A stretch of DNA of 64,000 bases. Origin: Inonotus obliquus (taxonomy: Eukaryota; Basidiomycota; Agaricomycetes; Hymenochaetales; Hymenochaetaceae). The notes beneath the pieces were generated by a model that was given only the letters and a program-made list of their open reading frames with translations, was not told the origin of the DNA and made no database searches. The DNA is taken from NCBI GenBank assembly GCA_032164295.1, contig JAJHTX010000005.1, positions 992,001 to 1,056,000 of the forward strand, written 5' to 3'. The translations under genes and the position numbers were made by a program. Positions 45,296 through 57,300 of the stretch are shown here, one piece after another (the stretch's first letter is position 1; each line of letters starts with the position of its first letter).

Positions 45296-46329
45296 ATGCC
45301 AATAACAACAATCACCTCAGTTCCATCATACATCTCTCTAGAACAACACCAACAGCTAACAGCAACAACACCATCTTCGTTCTCTGATATCCCTCCTGTC
45401 CTTCGTCTCAAACAAGACAACATCCGTGTAGCATTTGATCCTTCCCTCTCAGACTTCTCAGAAGATGAACTCAAGAAAGGGACAATATACATCTTGGAAA
45501 GGTTGATTCCTACTACTCTTCGATGTTGTATGTGATCTGATTCATCGTCGTAGCGTACTTGTATTCATCTCAGAAAGCTCGGGTCGCGGTTTCGAGATAG
45601 ACTACCCCACTATCATTCTACACGCAATCTCTCGAACCGATCCGCAGAGTATATACTGTCAACTCAGTGAACCAAAATCCGAAGAACAATCCCAATCCCA
45701 ACAAAACGTTGAAGAAGGAGATGTCGACGACGACAACGAAAGTTCGGACTTGCGCGAACTTAACATCTACCCAGAAGACATCAACGCCGAAAACAATTCA
45801 CTCCGTTCGTACCATTCCTTCTCTTCACCACAGCAGCTTTAATTCACATCACATCAATCCCCTCCTTCAGTAACCGAACTATTCGAGGCCCTATCCTATT
45901 GTGCCTCCCTCCACCCCGATCCCACATCCGATAGTGATGATGACGCCATGGGCGAAGACGACGATGGCGACGACGCGTTCGTCGACGCAGACGTAGAAGC
46001 TATCCAAGCAATAGTCGCAGAAGGTGCTGATGTCGAGAATGATTTGAGCGAGACCGGTCGGGTGCGCAGCGATCCCGTCAACGATGCCCGCTTTAAACCA
46101 TACTAAAACTGGGTGTAATCCCCCTCTATTCTATTCTTCTAATCTATTGCTCTTTTTATACTCTTTTGCGCACTTCTCCATCCGTCAGGCAACGTTGGAA
46201 CGTCTTGAATCACTAATCCAAGACAACCATCACACAAACTCAATCACCGTAAACGGACACCACGCACCGCCTACAACAGGATCAGTCGCAGAGGAAGATC
46301 GATTCGCTGACGCGGAACTGAGGAGTTAG
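45296..46329 (+). CDS. ICln / Lot5-like protein (methylosome-type chaperone)
   Basis: ICln is a PH-like chaperone that holds Sm proteins for methylation and snRNP assembly. The N-terminus leads into GTIYILE, then after an intron (45501-45550) SVLVFISESSGRGFEIDYPT, ILHAISRTD and SIYCQLSEP. An acidic stretch follows. A second intron (about 45807-45872) leads to TELFEALSYCASLHPD and a strongly acidic segment. After ...DLSETGR two ends are possible. Removing a 126-nt intron (46063-46188) gives ATLERLESLIQDN...EEDRFADAELRS with stop at 46327-46329. This closely resembles the ATLERLE and FEDAD parts of animal ICln. Retaining it gives VRSDPVNDARFKPY and a stop at 46104-46106. Length is about 270 residues (spliced). 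Confidence 0.82.
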
Positions 46330-46748
46330 CCTCAAGCACCCTTGCACTGCTGGCTTGAAGCATATGATCCATATAATCAATCGATCTAACCTATGATACG
46401 AAATTGATCACAGTTGTAATGTAGTCCGCTGAGAATGTTACTCTTATTCACACTATCTTGTAAGAAGTCAATGTCCAGCTATTATGTAAAGACTACTTTC
46501 GATCGACCATTGCACCGCTATCGAGTGATGTTCATCTCACGAGAAGCTGCTCAATTTAAAGTTTCCGACGCATTTCCCAGAATGTCATTGTTAAACGGAC
46601 GCCCCCAAAATAAATGCATTTACAGAAAATAGCAGCAGGATTTATAAGTGAAAGCACTCAGAACATGACATGGATTTCGAACTTGATAAGACATTACACA
46701 TGAGTTGTAAGCGAGTACACGAATGAAACAGACAAGGAAAAATCAAAG
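46330..46748. other. Convergent intergenic region
   Basis: 3' flanks of ICln and the nucleoporin gene. Nothing else supported. Confidence 0.4.
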
Positions 46749-49700
46749 CTATGAAGAAGAAGCTGGCCTGAGGTTAAAGGGAAGTGACGACACAGGCTTG
46801 GTCTTGGGAAGGGGCGGCAGTGGACCCCAATCAAAAGAAGCAATGGACGGAGGTACAGGCGCGCGTGTCTTTCCTAGTTTGACAGGTTTAGAATGCGAAA
46901 ATTGCCGGGAGTTGCGACGCTGACTCTCGCTTATAGTTTCGTGCACTGATCCCTGCGACGAATCCATTGATAAGTCCAACTCCACAGGAAGCCCGCGAAC
47001 CGCTTCAGAACTCGGGGCACCAGAATTCACCTCTCGTGGCAAGCTCTCCAGAGTTGGAACAGCCCCGGCTGTCTGGATAGCTTGCGTATTTAGCAAAGGG
47101 ATCTTTCGCACTTTCAGCAATGCGTCTCTGAGACGCATGGCACTGCGCTCAGCATTCAGGGCTGCAGCAGTATTTGCCGCAATAAAGGGCGTGACCTGGG
47201 TTTGAGACTCGGACTCTGAATCCTCGTCATGGTGCTCATCATGCAACATGGGAGGCTTCCGTCGCGGAGAAGGGCTACCATGGAGTGCTGTATCCAGCTC
47301 ATCCACGTTAAGCTTCGCTATTCGAGCCGTAAGCGATTCTATCTGTTGGGTTTGCGACTCGATGGCAAGGTCAATGTTACGATAGATTCGGTTTACCGTA
47401 TCGAGGGAGGGAGGCCTTTGTTCATGGGATACATTGAATGAGATGGTTCTATCATCGAGAGTAGTAATATCCACATACTTGATACCACTTCTGCCCTTAC
47501 GATGCTCCTCCATCTTCTTTTTGCAAGATTTGAGGTGTGCTTCCAGTTGTTCAACTCTATCATCGATTAACTATCAAGAAGTCAGCACCCGGCCGATCCC
47601 GTATGGCAAGTAAGAGTACTTGCCCTAGCCTGCCTTCTCAACTGGCTCTGAATTTCCGCCGCGTCAGGGCTTAGCGTCCTGGCTTTCAGCATTTTCACAA
47701 ACTCGGGATCTTCTTTGGCCTTGGAAAACCTAATAATCTCCTCCTTTCGTGTCTCGGCTGAAACGTCAAACAAAGCACTCAGCATGATGACTCTTTGAGA
47801 TCATAATAGATTCTGACCTTTCAATAGATTGCTCTCAACCTCCCGTACACGAGTCACAAACTCGTTCTTCATCTTATATACAGCCAGAACGTCTATTTCG
47901 AGATCTTTTATTACTCTGCCGAACGTTTGTAGATCTCCAAACGACCATTTCGTCCTATCTCGCAGATCTTCCTTCGAGTGAGTTGGTGCAGCCGGTCTGG
48001 AGCACATCATCCTCAAGTTACACGCGACTTTGCTCATTCTCTCGAGCTATAAATGTCCAGTTATGCTTTACACCACAATTCTAGTCCAATCACCAGCGTA
48101 CCTGATCGAATTCCTCCGTCATGGAAGCGCACAAATTATGACACTCCCTTTGCATGCTCGACTCAAATGCTGTTTGAGCTGGCTGATGAGGAGTCGGTTG
48201 TCCTACCTGCTGACCATGTACACCAGTGATCCGAGAATTCGCTGCGCCAGCGGCACCGAAGCCTGTGGCAGGTTTCCCGGGCAACCCTGCCGGTGTCGAT
48301 GAAGGCATGATGAACGGCGCGTTTCCTGTGGTCAAGTTAGATACTGGCGTATTGCCGAAGGAGGGAGGTTTGAACGCTGGCGTTTGCACGGAAGGGCCAA
48401 ACTGAGGTGGTTTTGATGGAACAGTAGGCATTCCAGCTGAGAAAGGAGGGGCATTTTGGTTTGCAAGGTTTGGTGATGCAGGCTTTTGCTGGGTAACGGC
48501 ACTCGGAACTTGGCCAAATGGTGCCTTGGGAGATGCAGGGCGGGGCTTGGGAGGAGGAGGGGTGAATCGTGAAGTTTGATCATTCTGGCTCCCCTTTCCG
48601 TCCTCGCCTGATACGGGTGCCGTGGCAAGAGGCGAGCTTCGTGCCGGTCGTGAGCTGGGCCATCCTAGCCCAGTAACTCCTGTTGAAGGACCCACAGCTT
48701 TGGGTGCCAGCAAGGCTGCACCTTCTTCTAGTATACTAGGGGTCCCAGGAGGTTTAGTTGTTCCAGTTTGTACTGAGGGCACGGAAGGAGATGAGCTACG
48801 TTGACTAGGCGCTTCTGCGGTCTCCGGTGCGGCATGCTTTCCGTATAACGGTGGAGAAGGGGATGGCGTTGTTGGCTTGGTCGATTCAGTTGCAGGTTTT
48901 CCGGCGGATGCTATCGGTTTTCCAAATAGGGTTGGTATTGCAGAGGTACCCGGCTTAGAGTGAAGTGGCGAGGGAGACCTCACAGGAGTAGACTTTCCTC
49001 CGTCTAGGTCATCAGGTGTTTGATTCATGCCAGACGTAGTAGACTTTGGTTTCGCACCAGCAGTAGATTCAAGTTTAGCGAGTTCAGCGGACGGCCTGCT
49101 GGAGTCCGAAACAGGCTCATCTAGAACCGAAGATGAGTCGGCTTGAGAATCGGAGTTCTTTTTATCATCCCCAGGACCTGACCTAGGTGTAGATTCTCTG
49201 GAACCAGGAGTAGTCCGGGTAATCGCAGGCTCTTCTACTACTGGAGGCTCCTCTCCAGAGCCTTCGCTATCCTCCTCACTGTCATCATCCTCAGCTTCTC
49301 CCTCATCCTGAGCCTCGCCGCCTTCCTCGGAGAAAGACTCCGATAGGAAGGAACTGGCGTCATCATGTTCTTCCCCATTTTCTTCGCCCAGATTTTGGTC
49401 TTCTTCGTCGAAGGTGCCATGAGTCGAAGGTGTAGGGGGTAAATTATCATGATCAATTTCTTCAGGTCTTGATACTGAAACGAACGAGAGTTCTTCTTCC
49501 TTTTCCTGTTTCTTGGAGCTAGGATCCTTGAACTTCTCGGAAGCACCCGTATCATCTTTCTGCGCCCTAAGCAGTTCACTGAATGAAGATGGTTTGCCTG
49601 GTTTTGCAAACGCAGAAAAACCGCCCGCTCCACCATAGGCGCTGAAGGCATTTCCTGCCGGTGTAGTCAAGGGCGTCGTACTCGCGGGACTAGGTGTGGA

Positions 49701-52700
49701 AGGTGTGCCAAATGATGACTTTCCGAATACGTTTGAGGCGGTTGGTGTAGATGGTGTTCCAAACTTCGGAGTCGTTGAATCGGAGGTCGAAGCACCGAAA
49801 GAGGATGAAGGACCCGACCCTCCAGTACCGAAAGCAGACACTGGTTTAATGGGCGTACTAAAGGCACTGGAAGACGTAGAAACATTCGGACTAGCAAATC
49901 GAGAAGTCATAGTGCTGGAGCCGAAAGCACCAAAACCTTGAGCTGGCCTAAATGCGAGTGGAGTCGAAGTCAAATTTCCAAAGGCTCCAGCTGATGGAAC
50001 GGCACCAGAAGTCTTGAATACAGATGGCGCAGGTGTACCAAACGGCGTGGTTGATTGCTGGGACGGCGGACTTGTAATAGACTCGTCAGCGAAGTCAAAG
50101 GATTTATCCTCAGGTGATGTGGGTTTTGGCTTTCTGTTCAGAGTTGGAGTGCCCTCTGGACTAGACGGAGGTGTTTGTCCACGGTGTACAGGAGTACTGG
50201 GCACGTTTTGCTTCTGGCCATAAGTTCCTGTGGCAGGCGTTGAACTCTGAGAGCCGTTAGATCCTTGCCCCGAGCCAACCGGAGTTGTTTTGGAAGGCCC
50301 AATGGGAGCATTTGATGCTTGCGCCGCCGTGGCGGACACAGAAGACGTAGCATTCGTATCACCAAGGGCACTTGTCGCACCTGTAGGCGTGCTGAAAGGC
50401 GATGGTGACTGCCGTTCACTTGTTGTAGCACTACTCAGCCCTTTACTCGCATCTTCACTGGCCGACGCCATCATGATACTAGGCGCCTCACTCAATTTTG
50501 ACGGAGCTTGCTGACCAAAACCAGCGCCTCCTCCTTGAGCGAATGAACCGAAACCTTTTGTAGTACCAGCGAACGCACCGAATCCTCCAGGCGAACTATT
50601 GGCTGTAGACGAACCAAACGAGGAGGAACCAAAGGACGGTGGCTTCCCAAAAGCCGTTGAGCCACCGAATGAAGATTGTCCGAAGGCTGGCTGTCCGAAC
50701 TCGGACTGAGGCTTCGCTGATGCAAACCCTGGGCTTCCAAAACCAGAAGCACCAAACGCGGAGGAAGGCTTCACTTCTTTATCTGATCCTGACTTCTTTG
50801 ACGTAGACGATGGCTCTGCAGGCTTCAGGAATGCCCCAAAACCCGACGCAGGCTTCAAGAACCCACTTCCCTGCGCATTACGGAAAGCATCAAATGAACT
50901 CGTAGTAGTTGCTCCACCAAAATCTGCGGTCGTTGGTTGCTGTCCAGCCATCGGTTTCGCGAAAGAACCGAAAATGCTATTAGCAGGCTTAACCTTGGCA
51001 TTACTGCTCTCATCCGAGCCTCCCAAAGACAAGCCACCTAGTTGGTCCTCTGACATTTCAGCTTCTGGAGGGACCATATCCGCTGCGGAAGACGGGATGG
51101 GACTAGTGGCTTGGTTCGAAGTAGGCTGATTGGTAGTGCCAAATCCGAATCCCGTTGAGCCAAACGTTGAGGATGTCGATGTAAATGCTCCAAAACCGCT
51201 CGCAAGTCCTTGTCCTTGTGCCGGGTTAGTCAACCCGCCGAACGGTGTCGCACTCGACGGTTGCCCAAAAGCTGATGCTTGGCCAAATGAGGATGTCGAC
51301 ACATGCTGGCCGAAGCCGTTGCCTGGCGTCTGACCCAAACTTGGAGAGTTGTCATTCGGTTGACTTGTTTGGTTTCCTAAGGGTGCCGGTATTGACGGAT
51401 TAACCATGCCTGGATAATGACCGCCTTTCTCATTGGAGACGATCCACGCTTGTAACGTGCCGTCGCTTGCATACAAATACAGTACAGGCGAGCCAGAAGC
51501 CACTTGTCCACCTTGTCCGGAAGTGAGATCCATGTCCAGTGCTAAAGGCACAGTCTCGTCAAGTTCCTTGTCAAGAGGAACGCTTGGTGTTGATGTCTCC
51601 TCCAATGCAAAGTTACACCAAGTTTCGGATGCATCGCTCTCGACAATGTTACCGACCAAACCGATATCACTTGATGTACTGTCACCAATAAACATGAGGA
51701 TCCTCGCAGGATTCCAGTTACGCATAATAACAGTGAATGCCCCTGGAGGCCTCAGAGCAGGAGAAGCATAGTAAGGCGTCTCGAGTTCTATTTGCTTAGC
51801 CGAGTTCGATTTCGGGTCGTACTGCGTGAGGACGTGCTTCTGAGGAGCGTCGGGACTCATATTTCCGGCCGGAGTATAAATGCCGTAGAATGCTTGATTG
51901 GTCAACCATAGCACCGATATAGCACTACCGCTGTTGGCAGATGGAGGTCTAGGCACATGAAGCTTAGCTGAATTGGCGTCGGTCGGGCCGTATGTGACAA
52001 CATCTCCGCTACTAAGTCCGATGGCCAACTGCTTCCCTTTAGGGGACCAAACAACTAGGAGAAATATGAATACACAATACGGATGACAACGAGGAATGGA
52101 GCGGACGTACTCGAGGTCGGTACTGATCCTGGTGTCCCGCCAGCCCGCCAACCACCCACAGACTGCAAAGACCTGGCGTTGAGGACTTCAACAGCTAGCC
52201 CATCGGCACCGGCGCTTGCAGACCTTCGTAGTGCAACAAGCTCTGGTAAATCCCCTGGGTTAGCGACAATTTGTCGCAAAGCTCCAGGCGGAGCTGGAGG
52301 AAAAGTTCGAATTGGATCGATGCCACCCATCCCAGAAGAGAACAAGTTCATTGTATCATAGATGGAAATCGAACCATCTGCAAATCCAACCACCAAGCGC
52401 TCATCATTCGCGGCGAGCGCCAAATGCACGGGTACACCCGCCACGGGAACGGCGCGTTTCGGGCTGAGATCGTCTTCAACCTCCGCCTTTGATGACACGA
52501 TAAATTCTCGCAGGTCATTTAGCGGAGAGGAAACAAGTTCTGAACTGCCTGTCAGCACAACGAAACTGCTTGTTAAGGCAAGGAAATGAAACATACGATG
52601 GTCTTGTGCATTTCGTGCGATTGCAATAAACCAACCCTTGAAGTTCGAAATCACGAAGTAGTTTCCTTTTCCATCATGCAGGCTCAAGTCCAGGGGTTGC

Positions 52701-52887
52701 GGGGAGATTCGTACGCGTGTCTGCTTGTTCAACAACCGTAATTTGAGAAACTAGGAGTCTGTCAATGGTCATGCCACGACAGAGCCACATCAAGTTGAAA
52801 GCTTACATCGGCGTCCTTTTCTTGCGGTGAGGCCGTCGACCAAGAGATCTGAGGCGACGGAGGTTGCTGGATCGTGCTGACGTTCAT
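46749..52887 (-). CDS. NUP159: FG nucleoporin NUP159/NUP214
   Basis: A cytoplasmic-face nuclear pore protein that anchors the mRNA-export helicase Dbp5. The N-terminal third (52,887 to about 51,400) reads as a beta-propeller: RVRISPQPLDLS, GWFIAIARN, RLVVGFADGSISIYDT, VVWSPKGKQLAIGLSSGDVVTYG and VLWLTNQAFYGIYTP. A long FG region (about 51,370-49,560) has many FGxxxFG, GFGAF and SFG units. An acidic, Ser/Pro-rich part (49,560-48,800) and a second FG/Pro-rich stretch follow. The C-terminus (48,200-46,749) is coiled-coil with a helical DPEFVKMLKARTLSPDAAEI segment, the region that binds the Nup82 complex in yeast. About nine exons. The central one is over 3.9 kb. The product is near 1,950 residues, large for the family but plausible in basidiomycetes. 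Confidence 0.9.
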
Positions 52888-53391
52888 TCGTCTATGCAGG
52901 CTGGCTCAAATTTGCACCTGGACACGACGTTCAATTGTGTACCTACTCGAAAAGCAGCCGCATCGAAATGGAGGCTCGAAACCACGTGACCAAGATATGA
53001 ATTTGACGCATCGTCACACACCGTCACACCTCGGAATCAGATCAGAATACAGTTCTTGGCTTCCTATGGCTATCACTTTACAGCTTAATCAGAGAAAACA
53101 TGGAAAAAAACAATACGTCTATGGTAGAGAACTGGGGGTTTTCATAAAGGGCACGACATGGCATGGGTAAGTATACATAGGACTGAATCAAAAATGACAT
53201 AGATCAGAAACATCAGAAACGACCTAATCGTCCAGTGCATAAATAAGATACGAGAGTCATGGTTCTTATTTGCCATCGCTTGAAATCATTAAATATCTAA
53301 TCGTACCTAGGAACGTGTAGAGCCTGGGAAAAGTCAGAGAATAAATACACGCTGCTTTGATTTGCTAGCTTCGCCTAGTGTATGCGACGCA
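52888..53391. other. Intergenic
   Basis: Nucleoporin upstream region and 3' flank of the GBD/FH3 gene. No coding frame with support. Confidence 0.4.
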
Positions 53392-55677
53392 TCAAAAGCG
53401 AATAGGTTCGACCTTCTTCGGCGTTGGGATTTTGGGCACTCCAGGTGCTGATCCTCTGTTGCGGGTCGGAGTAGATGGAGAACCTCGCGCATTACCTGCC
53501 ATTGAGCCACGATTGCGTTCGCGCTCCTTAGTGCTTCTTCCGGGCTTTGCCAATCCAGCCGGAGGAGCTCCCATGATACGCGACAGAGTCCAAGGAAGCT
53601 CAAAATGTGCCTGAAGTGCAACAGAAACGTAGCGCGCAATCTCGAGGTGCAAAGTAGGATAGTACGTCGTCGAAGCCTTTCGCGCGATCTTGTTTAGGTA
53701 GTCAGTGGACGCTAGATCTGCAAGCCAACCCTAATCTAACCCACCAAGACGATTCGTTCAAGTCCGGAAGCAAAAAGGTCTGAGTGAAATCTGTGTGCCG
53801 ATAGTTCATTGTCTTTTGGCAGGTTCAAGTCAGCCGCAGCCTTCGCAATGGCATTAATGAACTTGAAATGCGTCGCCTAGCACAACCGAGTGATGAAAAC
53901 GGCGGTAAAAGGAAACAGGCGGCAAGACGATTAGTGTAATTGCGGTAGAAAAATATTTGGGTTAGCAAACCATACAGTAAAGGATAAAGTTAGCTTCGTA
54001 CCAAATATGTCATTGCCTCAAATTCGACACCACCAGTCATCCCACCAGGTGCCCGCGGCTTTTCTACACGACTCTCATCGGTATCTTCCAGGTTCCATAT
54101 AGTATTGCTAGGGTGACAGAATACCCAGAAATAGTCCCTGCACACATCAGACAATTCCTGCAGATAGGTCTTGTAAATCCGCGGGACATGAAGACTTTCA
54201 ATGAATTCATGCGGCGTGAGTGGGGTTTCAGGTCCTTCCGCAGGCGGTGGGGGCTTTGTAAGCAAGAGAGCTCGCAGGAAAGAGAAGAGATTGCGATGTG
54301 GGGAAGGAAGGCTGATCAACTGTGGATTGTCGGCGACTGGACAAGTGTCCGAGAAGTCTTCCCACATTTCGCGTCGGCGTTGCCTGGTTGGTGTCGTCGA
54401 AGAAGGTGACGGAAGAGAAGTCGGCGGATATAAGTCAAACAAATTAAGCAGAATCTCCACGATAAGCTGCCGTGTTGCAACTTCACCGGGCTTCTTGTCC
54501 GAAAAGAGAAGACGCACGAGCTGCGCGTACGGAGTTGGACTTTCAGAACGAAGTGCAGCACAGCCCGCGGCTGAGGTGGACAGAGCTTTCAAACATCTCA
54601 GCACTTCATGCAACAGCTGGTCATCGTGCTGCTCCTCCCTATGGACATAAGATCGACGACAAGGAGTGGCTGAGCCCGACACTCACCTCCATTCAACCTC
54701 AAGGAGTTCATTGAGTCTAGTCAGGAGGGCAGAATAGCCATCCAGCTGGAAGAACGTCTCCGTCCAACTAGGTAAAAAGTCAAACTACGCCAACCAAGAA
54801 AAAGGAGCCGACTGACACTGCTGATTCGTTGCGCAACAGTAGTCTTAGTTTCTTGACGATTTCCACATCTAGGTCCAAGCTTGAAGTGCCTGCTAAAACA
54901 TTCGCGTATCTTGAAGGAGCCGTGTCCTTCGACCATCCGTGCTGTATTTTCTTGCCTGTACCATCGCTCAACGACATAGGAAGGGGAATTCTCGACGCAC
55001 GCTTGCTGACGTCAAGAGATAGGCCTCGTGAGTGCCTCGTAGCACGGGATGGACTGCGTTCATCATCAGAATGTCGTCCAAGGGAAATGGAGGATCTCAT
55101 TGCAGCGCCAAGGAACCTTCCAGTAGTTGTTGGAGCCTGGGGAACCTCATGAGATATCTGATTCTGTGAATGCGGAGAAGAGAACGAGTCGGTGCTCTTC
55201 GATTTACGGAGAGAGCTAGTTGATCTAGTGGGAGTTGCATTGGCAACATTGGCAACGGTCGTTGGCGGTTTTATGACTTGAGAAGAACGAAGCATTGCAG
55301 CTTTGACATGGGAGTCCATTCCGCTCAGCTTAGGTCGAAGATTTTCCGGAATTTGCAGCTCATCCTATCCATATCGTTATTCTAGAAACACTAGAACAGA
55401 TGAAGGAAAGGCTTGCCAAGAGTTTATCGAAAGCATCCTCCATCTCTATCGAGTCGATTACAGAGTTCGGAGGCTGATGCTTCGGTTGCTTCTGCAAGGT
55501 GGCCTTCGGCGTCGTATGAGCCCGGCTATCTTTGTTTTTGTCAGAATCCTGGAAGACGGAGACTCTACGGGCACTCTTTGGCGCAGCGACACTACGTGGT
55601 TTGTTCTCCTTGCCAGCAACATCATTATCTCTGACTGGGCCAGTTGAGACGGGTCTTTTGGAGAGTCCTTTAAACAT
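53392..55677 (-). CDS. GBD/FH3-domain protein (formin-like N-terminus without FH2)
   Basis: The start at 55677 gives MFKGLSKRPVS and a basic Ser-rich region. EMEDAFDKLLDELQIPENLR follows, like the GTPase-binding helix of Diaphanous-type formins. A disordered Ser/Arg-rich stretch comes next. The armadillo-like GBD/FH3 part follows: FFQLDGYSALLTRLNELLEV, LLHEVLRCLKALSTSAAGC, RQLIVEILLNLFDLYPP, KTYLQELSDVCRDYFWVFCH and EFEAMTYL. The C-terminus is Pro/Arg/Gly-rich, ending KKVEPIRF. No FH1 proline runs and no FH2 actin-nucleating domain are present, and the next gene is over 1.6 kb away. It is therefore a stand-alone Rho-binding/scaffold-type protein, a class known in fungi. Introns are short. Length is about 700 residues. 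Confidence 0.78.
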
Positions 55678-57300
55678 TTTCGTGTTCCGAGTTGCGAGGT
55701 GAAGAAAAAGGAATGTAGGAGTGAGATGAGCTTGAACGTGAGCGCGAGTTCAACATGGGTCGCGTGCGGTCACGTGACCGCGAGAACAGACAGCGCCCAG
55801 ATACGCGCTCAATCAAAAGTTGCTGATGCTGGCGCCAGAGTATTTCCCGGTTCGACCGGCAAATGCGAGGGAAAGAACTCCTCCCCCATCTTTTCCCTCT
55901 TATCATCACTTTGCTCCCATCTCTCATGTCGCTGCTCTTGCTACCCTACCTCCTAGACAATTTTACCTGCACATCGATTTGCTATACATGTTATCACGAT
56001 GTTAGGGCCGTTCCTGTACCTGCTTACCTTTGTTTGCCCAGCTCTAAGATTGCTCCAACCGAGAGCACTAGGCACCCTAGGCGTCGTTGTTATTTGCTAA
56101 TAAGAGGCCATGCACTGCGCGTTCCTAAGCGTCGGTCTTCCTGTAGCTGGTCTCTATCCAAACCAGCCTTCTCCCGGGCCAGCGCTGCATGCAGTTTCCA
56201 GCTCTCCTACTACCATCCAGCCACCCAATCAGATGTAAATTTCCGGCCATGCTTCAACCTTTCTTTAACGTCCCCCCTTCACGACTCCAACAGATCCATC
56301 AAGTGATGGCCAAGAAAATTTTCTGGAAGGGCCAAAACTGTTCGCAGATAGGATGGTAAAGAATTATCTCGTGATTACTCCGAAGGGGGACTAACTATGG
56401 CTTGTCTTTTGTTATCTAGTACTTGACTCGCTAGACCGTTGGTCAGGTGTTCGCCACTTGACTCTCCCCTCCATTCGCTCTGAAGTCGACAGTGAAGTGT
56501 TCTTATTTACACCGTGTGTGGCATCATATTGAGACTTATGGTACCATCTGCGTTATTTGTTTCCATCGGTGAATCTTACGTGCTCTTCGTTTGGAGTTTA
56601 GGTAAGTATTACCACTTCTTCGTGCCTGACTTCTCCTGGTGCAGATATATTGGCGAGGTTTATGGTTTCAATGACCAGGTCGTCATTTCGGTACTTCTAT
56701 GCTCTGCCCCATTCTTTCACTTGCACAACTTCGTCCACGTCAAAGCCATGCCATATCTTGTGTAATAGCTGATAGCCGAAGTGGCCACGCTTCTTAATAG
56801 CCCCGCAAGGTCTGTCTGGCATTCTTAGCGGCTCTTCAATCGTGTTCAGATGGTGATTCTTTACCCCAGGAATCTCTTGTTGGTATCCTCTCTCGGACTG
56901 GCTGGCCATTCAGTGGACAAACATACTGGTATGTTAGCATTTTCGAGCACTGTCTACTTTTCGCTGACTGTTATTTTGCCCTGCCACCCTTTCCGCGGAG
57001 TTAGACGGACCGGAGACATTAACAGTACAGCCACCCTACAAACGGTGCCATATAATTCAACACGTGCTCAAGACATTACTCCAATGGAAATGCTTTCCGA
57101 AATGTATATTCCAAGGTAAAGGTAAGATAGAGTACTATAGTCAAATACTGGGTTTTATAGACAACAGTGTTTAGGACTCCAGATGACATGGGGTATATAG
57201 ATAAACCGTATATTCTATTAATGTGAGTTCGTTCTAGTATGTCCCGATAAAAATAAGATTCATTCCTTCCACCAGCTAGCTTTCTTACAGTTTTGGCATA
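55678..57300. other. 1.6 kb stretch without a supported gene
   Basis: Pyrimidine-rich near 55,860-56,310, with a frame of 147 codons that looks like a composition effect. A good intron-like signal (GTAAAG, a CTAAC branch-like word, TATCTAG) lies at about 56358-56420. A short protein-like frame precedes it and a fair frame follows (about 56423-56520, reading LDSLDRWSGVRHLTLPSIRS), but the phases do not match. It could hold a decayed gene or an unrecognised non-coding transcript. Confidence 0.35.

Noticed and set aside
46104..46106. Stop codon as the definite end of ICln
   Set aside because: A good splice pair removes it and gives a C-terminus that resembles animal ICln, so it was treated as one of two options.
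48332..50755. Several frames of 60-140 codons on both strands
   Set aside because: They are other-frame readings of the repetitive FG and Ser/Pro-rich exon of the nucleoporin.
55863..56306. 147-codon plus-strand frame with hydrophobic start
   Set aside because: Strongly pyrimidine-biased sequence gives Leu/Ser/Pro-rich frames by chance; no domain and no splice support.
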